In this document: piece after piece, positions 52,809-61,531 of the stretch
Position numbering within the stretch: the stretch's first letter is position 1
How the letters are laid out: each line of letters starts with the position of its first letter
Assembly: GCA_027621405.1 (NCBI GenBank)
Contig: JAQCBT010000001.1
Coordinates: forward strand, 208,034 to 272,033
Length of the DNA stretch: 64,000 nt
Source of the DNA: Pseudomonadota bacterium
Lineage (GTDB): Bacteria; Pseudomonadota; Gammaproteobacteria; Pseudomonadales; Pseudohongiellaceae
Direction: 5' to 3'
Notes under the pieces: generated by a model
The model's database searches: none
The model's input: only the letters and a program-made list of their open reading frames with translations
What the model was told of the DNA's origin: nothing
Translations under genes and position numbers: made by a program

Positions 52809-53693
52809 ATGAACAAAGACTTTCTCTGGACACTGCCACAACCCCTGTATGTCTTCGGCTGCACGTTCCTGGTTGCATCGGCGTTTGCTACAGGCTGGAT
52901 GGATGGTGGTGCCCTGACCGGTCTTATACTGCTTCTTACTCTTCCTCTGTGCTGGATTGCCGAACGAGTCGTCCCGCGTCGCAAGGACTGGCTCCTGGAC
53001 AGGAGCGATTTTCTTGAAGACATCTTCTGGGTGGCTGCCGGCTTTCTCATCTGGGTACCACTCTACGAGCGCTATTATGACTCGGCGCTGGAAGGCTATT
53101 TTTCCGGCTTGCGCGAATCATTTGGTTTCTCCCTGACTTTTACTTCGGATTCAGTCATCGGCATGGTTATTGTCGCAGTGCTTGCCTCGATCCTGATTGA
53201 GTTCATTGGCTACTGGGCGCACCGCTTGCAACACCGCCACATGTTTCTGTGGCGCATTCATGCCACCCATCATCACATCGTGAAAATGAGTATCGCGCGG
53301 GCCGATCGTACTCACCCGTTGGAATTTCTTGGCTTGAATCTGGGTTCGGCGATAGTCCTGGCATTTTTTGGTGCCACCCCGGAAATCGCCGCGGTCACCC
53401 TGACTCTGCGACTGACCAATGCGCGATTGAATCACTGCAACCTGCCTTTTCGTTCGGGTATCTACGGTTGGTTATTCACCACAGCCGAGTGGCATGCGCT
53501 GCATCATTCCGGTGTTTACGCGGAGAGCAACACCAACTATGGTTGTGCAATGATTCTCTGGGATCGTATTTTCGGCACCTTCAATGGCAAGATCGAAGTA
53601 GAGCGGGTAGGCAATGGCACCGGTAAGAAGCTGTCGCTGTGGACGCAATTTATGTTGCCGTTCTATTCCAATGAGAGAATCAGGAATCTGTAG
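52809..53693 (+). CDS. Sterol desaturase / fatty-acid hydroxylase family membrane protein
   Basis: A 294-residue integral membrane protein with three histidine boxes of the di-iron hydroxylase superfamily: HRLQHRH, HATHHH and HALHHS, plus an NHCN segment between them. Four or more helices surround them (for example VIGMVIVAVLASILIEFIGY). Members use a di-iron centre and O2 to hydroxylate or desaturate lipids or sterol-like molecules; the substrate here is unknown. The ATG at 52809 is preferred to a TTG ten codons upstream. A degenerate copy of palindrome family A follows the stop codon. Confidence 0.88.
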   Translation: MNKDFLWTLPQPLYVFGCTFLVASAFATGWMDGGALTGLILLLTLPLCWIAERVVPRRKDWLLDRSDFLEDIFWVAAGFLIWVPLYERYYDSALEGYFSGLRESFGFSLTFTSDSVIGMVIVAVLASILIEFIGYWAHRLQHRHMFLWRIHATHHHIVKMSIARADRTHPLEFLGLNLGSAIVLAFFGATPEIAAVTLTLRLTNARLNHCNLPFRSGIYGWLFTTAEWHALHHSGVYAESNTNYGCAMILWDRIFGTFNGKIEVERVGNGTGKKLSLWTQFMLPFYSNERIRNL

Positions 53694-53702
53694 GCATAGA
53701 AT

Positions 53703-53743
53703 GGGATTAATTTATTCTTCTATGGCGAAAATAAATCCGTCCC
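53703..53743. repeat. Degenerate copy of palindrome family A
   Basis: GGGATTAATTTATT (53703-53716) and AAAATAAATCCGTCCC (53728-53743) are a decayed pair of arms. The right arm differs at one base (C for T) from the right arm of the 46361 copy. It lies between the desaturase and serine hydrolase genes. Confidence 0.55.
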
Positions 53744-53763
53744 TGTTTTGAAGGAGAACAACA

Positions 53764-55275
53764 ATGAACAAGATATCCTCCAGACTGTTACCTCCACTGC
53801 TTGTTGCGCTTTCAGGCCTGAGTGCATTAGGTCATGCTGCCGAAGCGCCCGTTAGTGATGGCACGCCCGACAGTATAAATGCCCGTGCTGACTACTTTCG
53901 CCTGGACAACGATTATGTGCCCCCGCCAGGCGAAGCGCTGCATCACTACACGGCAGGTTTTGCCAAGATTCTCTGTTCTGCCGTATTCGTCACCGGGCTG
54001 GATCCGGAGGATGCAGCCGCCAATGTGGGTGGGTTTATCTCCCCATTCAATCAACGCCAGCATGTGATTGATACTCGTATCGACCGGGTGCGCCAGGAAG
54101 TGTCCCTGTTGTTACCCGATGGCGTGACCCGAACTGCCCGGCGTTATGCCAATCAGGGATGTGTGACGCATCCCTTGAATGAGGATGGCATTGCATTCAC
54201 ACCCTCTGTTGTCGAAACCAATCTGCCTCCTGCCCATAACACGCCCTGGCCCATGGGTGACGTGGTTTCAGAAGACCCATGGCCGGGTGGTGTCGATATT
54301 GAACGTGTGCAGCGTGCGCTCGATGTCGGCTTCGGGCCTGATGAAGCCCGCACGCTGGGCTTGGTTGTCACCTACCAGGGTCGCGTGTTGGGTGAACGCT
54401 ACAGTGACGAAGTGGATATCCACACACCACTGGAAAGCTGGTCCATGACCAAGAGCCTGACAGGTACCTTGATGGGTGTGCTGATTCAGCAGGGTGAATA
54501 TGAGCTATGGCAGAACGCGCCGATTCCGGAGTGGCAGGAAGACCCCAATGATCCTCGTCAGGCTATTCGTATCGGCGACATCATGCGCATGTCCAGCGGC
54601 ATCATGATCAATGCACCTTCTGATCCGGATTTTGATACCAGCACCTATGCCGATCATTTCTATTTGTATACCGGCGGTGTGGATTCCTACAAGTTCGCGG
54701 CAACACGCCCGGCAGAGTATCCGCCAAACACAGTTGGGCGTTATCGCAATACCGACCCGGTGCTGGCCAGCTACCTGGTGCGCCTGGCGGTGGAAGGGCG
54801 CGGTGAGGACTATCACAGCTTTCCGCAACGGGCCCTGTTCGACAAACTGGGCATTCGCAACGCCCTGATCGAAACTGATCCACATGGCAACTTCCTTGGC
54901 CAGGGCCTTGCCTTCATGTCAGCAAGAGACTGGGCGAGACTCGGCAATCTCTATCTGAACGACGGCGTGTGGAATGGCGAGCGGTTATTGCCGGAGGGTT
55001 ACGTGGAATATGCCAGCACTACTGCCCCAGCCTGGGAAAGCGATGGTCGGCCAGTCTACGGTGGAGCCTTCTTCTGGGTAGACAATGACGTGGCCGATGA
55101 CGGCCTGCCCCCTGCATTCTTCATGCGCGGCGCGGGTGGTCAATCAACCACCATCATACCCAGTCATGATCTGGTGATCGTACGCATCGGTAAATACAGC
55201 GGTGCTTCTGCCGGTGGCGCGGCCCTGAACGAGATGCTGCCCCTGTTGCTTGATGCTGTGCCGCAGACACGCTAA
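53764..55275 (+). CDS. Class C beta-lactamase-fold serine hydrolase, exported
   Basis: A 503-residue protein with a signal peptide (about 1-26, ending HAA). The beta-lactamase/transpeptidase-type domain starts near residue 175. The active serine is S227 in SMTK (SWSMTKSLTG), the YxN-type motif is RYRNTDP, and a late GAGGQSTTIIPSHDLVIVRIG provides the third conserved strand. Members are esterases, D-aminopeptidases or carboxypeptidases more often than antibiotic-resistance enzymes. The first 150 residues form an extra N-terminal domain of unknown fold. AAGGAGAACAAC before the ATG is a strong ribosome binding site. Confidence 0.88.
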   Translation: MNKISSRLLPPLLVALSGLSALGHAAEAPVSDGTPDSINARADYFRLDNDYVPPPGEALHHYTAGFAKILCSAVFVTGLDPEDAAANVGGFISPFNQRQHVIDTRIDRVRQEVSLLLPDGVTRTARRYANQGCVTHPLNEDGIAFTPSVVETNLPPAHNTPWPMGDVVSEDPWPGGVDIERVQRALDVGFGPDEARTLGLVVTYQGRVLGERYSDEVDIHTPLESWSMTKSLTGTLMGVLIQQGEYELWQNAPIPEWQEDPNDPRQAIRIGDIMRMSSGIMINAPSDPDFDTSTYADHFYLYTGGVDSYKFAATRPAEYPPNTVGRYRNTDPVLASYLVRLAVEGRGEDYHSFPQRALFDKLGIRNALIETDPHGNFLGQGLAFMSARDWARLGNLYLNDGVWNGERLLPEGYVEYASTTAPAWESDGRPVYGGAFFWVDNDVADDGLPPAFFMRGAGGQSTTIIPSHDLVIVRIGKYSGASAGGAALNEMLPLLLDAVPQTR

Positions 55276-55291
55276 TGCATTGGAAAGGTGA

Positions 55292-55552
55292 GCGCAGCTG
55301 ATTAGCACTATCCATCGGGGCAGGATTGCCACTTGCGATTTAGATTTACCTTTTCAAAGATTTCCGGGCACAAACTTTGTTCTGCTCAGTCTGATTTGCT
55401 GCTTCGCATTCTACTTGCTCAGTATTCGGTTAAGAATTCAGAATCACCGGGGAGAGATGTGGCTTGGAAGAACTATCATAAATGAAAAAATTTTAATGGT
55501 GGTTTTTCCAGTCGTGGGAGTGGTTGTTGGGCTATTGCTAGCAATTGTTTGA
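55292..55552 (+). other. Start-less open frame for a two-helix membrane peptide
   Basis: Between the serine hydrolase and grxC, a frame open from 55292 to the TGA at 55550-55552 reads coherently. Helix one is NFVLLSLICCFAFYLLSI, a charged loop follows (RLRIQNHRGEMW), and helix two is ILMVVFPVVGVVVGLLLAIV. No ATG, GTG or TTG precedes helix one, so it would need CTG or ATT. An in-frame ATG at the loop, with GGGGAG two bases before it, would encode a 31-residue single-helix peptide. It could be a decayed gene or a small membrane protein; no family recognised. Confidence 0.35.
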
Positions 55553-55573
55553 TATCCCTTCAAACAACGTGAA

Positions 55574-55828
55574 CTAGGGAGCAAGCAATTCTTCGAATTC
55601 GCCCCTGGCCATCAAGAGGGCAAGTTCCCGGTATCCCCCAATTGATTGGTCTCCAACAAAGATCTGGGGCAGGGTGGATTGTCCTGAACGCCGCTCCAAT
55701 TCATCGCGTAGAGCAGGATCATTGTCAGCGGCTATTTCCTCGAATGGGTAGCCTTTATCATCGAGCAGGCTCTTGGCAGCAGTGCAGTATCCGCACCATC
55801 GCCGTGTGTAGACTACGATGGGCTGCAT
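55574..55828 (-). CDS. grxC: Glutaredoxin 3
   Basis: An 84-residue thioredoxin-fold protein with the dithiol active site CGYC (residues 12-15), the cis-Pro motif STLPQIFVG, and IGGYRELALL, all standard for bacterial GrxC. It reduces protein and small-molecule disulfides in the cytoplasm with glutathione. CPYC is more usual; Gly for Pro is seen in relatives. The ATG at 55828 starts the family-typical first strand. Confidence 0.93.
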   Translation of the reverse strand: MQPIVVYTRRWCGYCTAAKSLLDDKGYPFEEIAADNDPALRDELERRSGQSTLPQIFVGDQSIGGYRELALLMARGEFEELLAP

Positions 55829-55958
55829 GAATGTTGCTCCATCCCTGGAAACGGTTTTCTAGTGTTCATGGTTCTTTGGCGAGGCAGCAGTCGAATCTGG
55901 AAGACTCTCCGCTTTGTGATCCGTACATACGGTTTCTATGCGTGTAACTGATCCAACG

Positions 55959-56588
55959 CTAGAATCCAGCGTCTATCAGAGTGAGTTCGAATTGTTCAAG
56001 GGCAAGCTCCGCGAGTACACGTTGCTCGATCAGCAGTTCTGCTTCCAGTTCGAGTTCACCTCTCACTTCGGATAACTCGCGCATATCCGCCAGCAGCGCG
56101 GCGCGTTCTTCACGGGTCGTTTCTTCGAGAACAATAATATCTTCGATTTCAGAAACGTCCCGGTCAATGTCTTCCAGAGCCCTCTGGTTGGTAGTGATCT
56201 GCGATTCGATCGCACTCAACTGCGAGCGCAAGCCATACAATTCTGAACCGAGACGATACCCTTCAAGAAAGTCAGGTTCAGTGTCTGAGTTACAGACTCC
56301 GTTATAGCTACCCCCGTATTGCCCAACCTGGAAGCCCCTCTGGGCTTGGCAATACTCAAGCAGCCCCTGGTTTCGACCTTGTTGCCAGGCCTGAAAATCC
56401 GGCGTGATGCCAAAGTCGGTGCAGGCTCGTTGGTAGTCCCCGAAGCGGTCGCTGCCACGGCCGTCTGCGCCATCCTCGTAGCCTACGGCTGTCCAGTCGG
56501 AATAGGCGCATTGCTGTTCGTTCATGACAGTGCAGCTGGAGAGAATGGAAGCTATGAGCAATAGAGAAAGCAGAGGATTGGGATGCAT
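55959..56588 (-). CDS. DUF2799 lipoprotein with C-terminal coiled coil
   Basis: A 209-residue lipoprotein (lipobox LSSC near residue 19). The following region has the DUF2799 pattern: CAYSDWTAVGYEDGADGRGS, ACTDFGITPDFQAWQQGRNQGL, YCQAQRGFQVGQYGGSY. The last 90 residues form a long acidic coiled coil (LRSQLSAIESQITTNQRALE and onwards). The domain binds or bridges envelope partners in an unknown way. The ATG at 56588 is chosen over a GTG seven codons upstream. Confidence 0.82.
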   Translation of the reverse strand: MHPNPLLSLLLIASILSSCTVMNEQQCAYSDWTAVGYEDGADGRGSDRFGDYQRACTDFGITPDFQAWQQGRNQGLLEYCQAQRGFQVGQYGGSYNGVCNSDTEPDFLEGYRLGSELYGLRSQLSAIESQITTNQRALEDIDRDVSEIEDIIVLEETTREERAALLADMRELSEVRGELELEAELLIEQRVLAELALEQFELTLIDAGF

Positions 56589-56665
56589 AATAATTGTTGG
56601 TCTCGTCACTTGGCGGTCGGCTGGGATAGTTTAAGAGATTACCTGCAAATTTTGCACTAGATTAA

Positions 56666-56696
56666 AGGGGATAGAGTGAAACTGCCCCCTATTTCC
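56666..56696. repeat. Short degenerate palindrome related to family A
   Basis: AGGGG (56666-56670) and CCCCCTATTTCC (56685-56696) bracket a short spacer. The right end matches the right end of the copy at 61444-61505 (CCCCTATTTCC). It lies between two minus-strand genes. Confidence 0.35.
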
Positions 56697-56728
56697 ATGT
56701 TCTCATTTATTCGTGGGTTGCACCCAAT

Positions 56729-57067
56729 CTACTTCAGTCTCACCACTACCGAGCCTGTGTTGGAGTGCTCGCAATCAAAGCCTTTGATATCTCCGCGGAA
56801 CTCGAGATCTCGCAGTTCCAGCAGGACTTCGTCGCGAATCACCCCCGAGCCAACAATCAAGCGTATCTGCATAGCGAATCCCGCTCGCGCCCGATTGATC
56901 TCCTGTTGCATTATTTCGAGCGCCTCAGCGACGCGCTCGCCCTGATGGGCGATATCGACGGTGATCGTTGAGCCATCGTGTTGGACATCCAGCGCATCGT
57001 CACATTTCGGGCAGCGGCTGATGGATTCTTCTACGGACATGCCGCAATTGAGACAGATTCTTTGCAT
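56729..57067 (-). CDS. Zinc-ribbon protein with Smr-like domain
   Basis: A 112-residue protein. CLNCG and CPKCD near the N-terminus form a zinc ribbon (CxxC twice). The rest resembles a small Smr (MutS2 C-terminal) domain: ITVDIAHQGERVAEALEIM corresponds to the LDLHGxxxxEAL start, IRLIVGSGVIRDEVLLEL to the IHGKGxGxLRxxV part, and TGSVVVRL to the last strand. The histidine-glycine residues of active Smr nucleases are altered (AHQG, VGSG), so nuclease activity is doubtful. The ATG at 57067 is chosen over an in-frame TTG. Function unknown. Confidence 0.6.
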   Translation of the reverse strand: MQRICLNCGMSVEESISRCPKCDDALDVQHDGSTITVDIAHQGERVAEALEIMQQEINRARAGFAMQIRLIVGSGVIRDEVLLELRDLEFRGDIKGFDCEHSNTGSVVVRLK

Positions 57068-57279
57068 CTTCAAGACAAGAAGGGAGATAAAAAGAGAGAG
57101 TACAATCGAGCGAGAAATCTTGCCATATCAATGTGGCATGTCCGCTTTATTGTGTAATGTCCGTGAAAGCGAGGCAGGTTCATAGAGTCCTCTATGTCCT
57201 CCAAAAGTTTTTTTTCCATGACTCACCATTGAAATAAATCAGGAATACATTCAGCAGAAATTCAAGACGGTAACTGTCT

Positions 57280-58188
57280 ATGCTGCTGCGACGCTTCTGT
57301 TTCATTGTTGTGCTGCTGTTCCCGGCGGTGCTCGCCTTTGCCCAGGGATTGGAATTGCCTACCCTGGAAACTGTGCCTATAGCACAGCTGCAGGCCGAAG
57401 AGATTGGTCACTATCCGGCGGTGGAGGCCGGGCAGGGCGCGGCGGCTGACGCGGAGCATGTATACGCAATCGTCAACACCGCCATCGGCCAGTACCGAAA
57501 AACTGATGGCAGCTTAGTCCAGCGTTGGGCGGCTCCACGAGACGGTGCAGTGCGTCACCTTAATAGCTGCTATGTCGAGGGCGACAAACTGTACTGCGCC
57601 AATTCCAATTTCCCGGAAGTCCCCATGGCCAGCTCCATCGAGGTGTTCGATACCGCCACCATGACGCCAGTGGACAGTTATAGCCTGGGTATGCTGGACG
57701 AAGGTTCACTGACCTGGTTCGAGCGCATTCCAGGCGGCTGGATGGCCGGTTTTGCCCACTACGATGAGGGCGGTGGTCTGCCTTACAAGAATCACAGCTA
57801 CGCCTCCATCATCCGCTACGATGAGCAATGGCGCAGAATCGGTGGCTGGATGATTCCGGACACAGTCATCTCCCGCATGCAGCCTCATGCCGCCTCCGGC
57901 GGCGGCCTCGGGCCGGATGGCCTGCTGTACCTGACTGGTCATGATCGCCCGGAAATGTATGTGCTGGGCTTACCGTCAATGGGACCAAAACTCGTACACA
58001 TCGCCACCATTGCTATCGACGTGGAAGGCCAGGCTTTTGCCTGGGACAAGTCTGGCAGCGACCGTGTTGTTTACGGAATCAGTCGACCCAATCGTGAAGT
58101 ACGTGGATTCAGATTGCCTGACGTAAATGTGCCACCCGGGGTGTGGCGCTTTGGTGACCTGGGTGACAACCCGCTTTTAGTACATTGA
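57280..58188 (+). CDS. Exported protein of unknown function, propeller-like
   Basis: A 302-residue protein with a signal peptide (about 1-22, ending AFAQ). Repeating strand patterns (AEHVYAIVNTAIGQYRKTDG, EGDKLYCANSNFPEVP, SYASIIRYDEQWRRIGGW, GPDGLLYLTGHDRPEMYVLG) suggest a small beta-propeller. No family is recognised. It lies just upstream of the TonB receptor on the same strand, so a role in binding or processing the receptor's ligand is possible. The ATG begins the signal peptide; the ribosome binding site is weak. Confidence 0.75.
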   Translation: MLLRRFCFIVVLLFPAVLAFAQGLELPTLETVPIAQLQAEEIGHYPAVEAGQGAAADAEHVYAIVNTAIGQYRKTDGSLVQRWAAPRDGAVRHLNSCYVEGDKLYCANSNFPEVPMASSIEVFDTATMTPVDSYSLGMLDEGSLTWFERIPGGWMAGFAHYDEGGGLPYKNHSYASIIRYDEQWRRIGGWMIPDTVISRMQPHAASGGGLGPDGLLYLTGHDRPEMYVLGLPSMGPKLVHIATIAIDVEGQAFAWDKSGSDRVVYGISRPNREVRGFRLPDVNVPPGVWRFGDLGDNPLLVH

Positions 58189-58211
58189 ATTAACGCGTAA
58201 TAAAAATGATA

Positions 58212-58234
58212 ACCGGCACTTTATTGATGCCGGT
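58212..58234. other. Hairpin upstream of the TonB receptor
   Basis: ACCGGCA (58212-58218) and TGCCGGT (58228-58234) form a 7-bp stem with a 9-base loop, about 65 bases before the receptor start. No T-run follows. It could attenuate readthrough from the upstream gene or be a processing site. Confidence 0.45.
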
Positions 58235-58298
58235 ACGGGAGGCTTTTGCCTGAAAAATTACTATCAACCGTGAGTACTATCTACCAAGAGAACATACG

Positions 58299-61200
58299 AT
58301 GAATAAATCAACTCGATCTATAGTCCTTCGCAATGCGATCAGCGCAGCGATTCACGCGACCGTACTCGGTGCCGCCGGCTTTGCTTCGGCGCAACCACCT
58401 GCGGAACCCAGCCTGCCCCCCGTCATCGAAGAAATCGTAGTGACAGGCTCCAACCTTCGGCGCAGTGACGACAGTACAGTGCCAGTATCGGTAATCGGTG
58501 AAGAAGCCATGGAAGTGCGCGATGCGGTTCTGCCGGTGGACCTGCTGATTGCGCTGCCTTCCGTAGTCAATCTGCCGGAGAATGAGACTCGCCTAGGATC
58601 CTCCGGTGCGCGTGGGGACAACGCCAATATCAATCTGCGCAACATGGGTGCCACCGCCACCCTGATTCTTGTCAATGGCCGCCGTATGGCAATCAATCCC
58701 ATGACAGCCGGCCTGTCGCAGGCGGTGAATGTGAATCAATTGCCTACCCAGGGCATCGAACGAATCGAGGTACTGAGGGATGGTGCGTCATCCATCTATG
58801 GCTCCGATGCCGTTGGCGGTGTAATCAATTACATCATGAAACGAGGGTTTGACGGTGCCGAGGTTTCGCTGCGCCAGGGTGCGACCCAGCACGGTGGCGG
58901 CGGTAGTACGCAATTGGCGCTGACCTTTGGCTCCACTAACGTCGCTGGTGGCCGTGGCCGTTTCATCGGCAACATCGAATGGCTCGATCGTGACAGTATC
59001 GAACTTACCGAACGCGACTTCAGTCGCTCATCCTTGGCAGTGGATCGCGCGCCGCCGCCATTCAACAATCTTGGCGGCCCTTTCGATGGGCGCACTCCCC
59101 GTGGTTTTTGGCCGACATTTCGAATCGGCGATTCCACTCGTAACAACTATTTCCGTCCGGTCGACGGTGTTCCTACCCTTACCGACGTAGCGCCAAGCCG
59201 GTCGGCGAATCCGGAATTCTTTCTTGATCTCAATCAATTCGGCCTGGCCTCGCCCGAGGTGACGCGGGGCAATTTGTTCCTGGCTGGCGAGTATGACCTG
59301 ACTGATTCCATCACCGCCTATACCGAGTTGGGCTACTACACGGCATCCTCTACCATGCGTCGACAGCCGTTGGCACTTAATGGCCCGACATCGGATCAGG
59401 TGAAGGTGATGCCCATAGACAGCCCCTATAATCCTTATGGCTCGAGTTTCTATCACCCTGCTGGAGCGCCCAATGCCGATGGCTCGCCGCGCCTCATCGG
59501 CGAACCCACCGCCTTGAGCTTTACCCAGATGACAATCAGGGGACTGGCACCGGAAGAGGTTGACACGGAGTCCGACGTTTTCCGTATCGCCACCGGCCTC
59601 AAAGGCAGTATTGGCGCCGATTGGGAGTGGGATGCATCGCTTTTTTATAATCAGGTTGATGGCAATGACGAGGCCTTCCCTGATGTCCGTGAAAGCCTGC
59701 TGCAAGACGCATTCAGCCGCACCGATAGCAGTGCCTATAATCCCTTTGGCTATACCTTCAGGGTGCAGGATGGCGCCGTGGTCGCGGCAACGCCTTACAC
59801 GAATCCGCAATCAACGATCGACTCGTTTGCGAGTGTTTTTGCACGCAGCGCGACGAGCTACATCGCCAGCGCCGATGTGCGGGCCAATGGCCGACTGTTC
59901 AGTTGGTGGGGTGGCGATGCCCTGGCTGCGGTTGGCATGGAGCACAGGCGTGAAGACCTGGAGGACGTGCGCCCTCCGTTCAGCGGCGAGAATCCGGCCA
60001 GCTCTGGCCTGGAAACTACCAACAACGACTTCCTGTTGCATCCACCGCGACCCGATGTGTTCGGTGATCGGGATGTCACCAGCTTCTATGCCGAGTTGAT
60101 GGTACCGCTGGTCAGCGAGGAGAACGGGATTGCGCTGGTCAACCGCCTCGAACTCAATCTGTCGGTTCGTAACGAAAACTACAGCGACTTTGGCAACACC
60201 ACCAAACCAAAAATCGGCCTGAACTGGAAACCCAGTGAGTGGCTGATGCTACGCGCCTCGTACAATGAAGGTTTCATGGCGCCCAGTCTGGCAGCTCTCT
60301 ATACCAGCCCGCGCTGGACCATTACTGCCGGAGCCGGTGACATCGACGCCTATCGCAATCCGGCCCTGAACGAAGGGCCCTACGTGAAACGAACGTACTT
60401 CGGCGGCAATCCAGATCTGCAGGCGCAGGAGTCGGAAGGCACGACCTGGGGCTTTGTGGTGGAGGTGCCGTTTATCGAAGGCCTGAGCTTCAGCGCCGAC
60501 TGGTGGAGTATTGATCGCACCAACCTGCTGGGACAGCGCTCTACCGGACAGATCGACGAGAGTGACACCGCCTTGTTGCAGGAATATACCCAGCAGCAAC
60601 TGGCGGCGGGTGTGCCCATTGACGCGATCGACCTCGGCAGCGGTACGGCAAACTATCGGGGCGACCAGGACATTGAACGCTTCCCCCTGACCCCGGAAGA
60701 CATCGCGGCCTTCGCGGCTTACAACGCGGCCAATCCGGGAGCCCCGGTAGCTGCGGCGGGCCGCATCTTCTCCCGAAACCGACCGTTCCTGAACCTTGCC
60801 ACCAGCGAGAACAGTGGTGTCGATATCACTGCCCGCTATGAGCTACGCGATCTGCCCATCGGTGATCTGGTGTTCAGTACCGAATGGGCTTATCTGGACA
60901 CGGCGATGTCAACTCTGGAACCGGCCAACGTCGCGCCCATCGTCAATGACCTGATGTTCGCCAGTGGCGCCGCCGAATGGCGTAGCAGTTCCAACGTGTT
61001 CTGGCGCAATGGTAGCTGGAACGCGGGCCTTGGTATCTACCACGTCGGCGAGACCCATGATGGTGCCACTACTACCCAGGCTGTCTACGAGAGCCTGGGG
61101 CAGCCCGGTTACATTGCGCCTTTCTACACACAGGGCCGCGACGTGTACCGACTGGTGGTGGATTCCTTCACGACCTACAATCTTTCAGTCGGCTATCGCT

Positions 61201-61373
61201 TCGACAATGCACGGTCATCGTTGTTACGTGATACACGGGTTCGATTGTCTGTGCTCAATCTCACCGACGAGGAACCACCGCTGTCATCAGCCGACTTTGG
61301 CTACGATCCGTCAATGAGCCAGTCCTTGCTAAGCGGTCGCAACTGGGCGCTGGAATTGACTCGACAGTTCTGA
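58299..61373 (+). CDS. TonB-dependent outer-membrane receptor
   Basis: A 1024-residue protein with a signal peptide (about 1-31) and a TonB box (EEIVVTG, 44-50). The plug domain shows INLRNMGATATLILVNGRRM and GIERIEVLRDGASSIYGSDA. A 22-strand barrel follows and ends with the aromatic ELTRQF. The large size, without an N-terminal STN extension, is typical of receptors for carbohydrates, peptides or organic polymers. The substrate is not evident; an exported protein of unknown function lies upstream and a serine hydrolase downstream. A strong terminator follows, and a decayed second copy of its 3' end lies at 62915. Confidence 0.95.
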   Translation: MNKSTRSIVLRNAISAAIHATVLGAAGFASAQPPAEPSLPPVIEEIVVTGSNLRRSDDSTVPVSVIGEEAMEVRDAVLPVDLLIALPSVVNLPENETRLGSSGARGDNANINLRNMGATATLILVNGRRMAINPMTAGLSQAVNVNQLPTQGIERIEVLRDGASSIYGSDAVGGVINYIMKRGFDGAEVSLRQGATQHGGGGSTQLALTFGSTNVAGGRGRFIGNIEWLDRDSIELTERDFSRSSLAVDRAPPPFNNLGGPFDGRTPRGFWPTFRIGDSTRNNYFRPVDGVPTLTDVAPSRSANPEFFLDLNQFGLASPEVTRGNLFLAGEYDLTDSITAYTELGYYTASSTMRRQPLALNGPTSDQVKVMPIDSPYNPYGSSFYHPAGAPNADGSPRLIGEPTALSFTQMTIRGLAPEEVDTESDVFRIATGLKGSIGADWEWDASLFYNQVDGNDEAFPDVRESLLQDAFSRTDSSAYNPFGYTFRVQDGAVVAATPYTNPQSTIDSFASVFARSATSYIASADVRANGRLFSWWGGDALAAVGMEHRREDLEDVRPPFSGENPASSGLETTNNDFLLHPPRPDVFGDRDVTSFYAELMVPLVSEENGIALVNRLELNLSVRNENYSDFGNTTKPKIGLNWKPSEWLMLRASYNEGFMAPSLAALYTSPRWTITAGAGDIDAYRNPALNEGPYVKRTYFGGNPDLQAQESEGTTWGFVVEVPFIEGLSFSADWWSIDRTNLLGQRSTGQIDESDTALLQEYTQQQLAAGVPIDAIDLGSGTANYRGDQDIERFPLTPEDIAAFAAYNAANPGAPVAAAGRIFSRNRPFLNLATSENSGVDITARYELRDLPIGDLVFSTEWAYLDTAMSTLEPANVAPIVNDLMFASGAAEWRSSSNVFWRNGSWNAGLGIYHVGETHDGATTTQAVYESLGQPGYIAPFYTQGRDVYRLVVDSFTTYNLSVGYRFDNARSSLLRDTRVRLSVLNLTDEEPPLSSADFGYDPSMSQSLLSGRNWALELTRQF

Positions 61374-61390
61374 TCGGCCAGCTTTAATGC

Positions 61391-61432
61391 AAAAGAGCCA
61401 GAATAACTCGATTATTCTGGCTCTTTTTTTTT
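61391..61432 (+). terminator. Intrinsic terminator of the TonB receptor gene
   Basis: AAAAGAGCCAGAATAA (61391-61406) pairs with TTATTCTGGCTCTTTT (61412-61427) around a 5-base loop, and the T-run continues to 61432. A strong factor-independent terminator. Confidence 0.92.
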
Positions 61433-61443
61433 GCGCTGGGATC

Positions 61444-61497
61444 AGGGGACAGACCACGTTATATTAACGAAAACTGATTAAGCGTGATCTGTCCCCT
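61444..61497. repeat. Imperfect palindrome related to family A
   Basis: AGGGGACAGACCACG (61444-61458) faces CGTGATCTGTCCCCT (61483-61497), one mismatch in the arms, around an AT-rich loop. The GGGACAGA/TCTGTCCC core is shared with the copies around uup. It lies between the receptor terminator and the serine hydrolase. Confidence 0.7.
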
Positions 61498-61531
61498 ATT
61501 TCCACCAAAATTATTAACAAGGATTACCGCC

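Noticed and set aside
53764..55275. Antibiotic-resistance beta-lactamase
   Set aside because: The SMTK and YxN motifs are shared by many esterases and peptidases, the protein is longer than class C enzymes and no resistance context exists.
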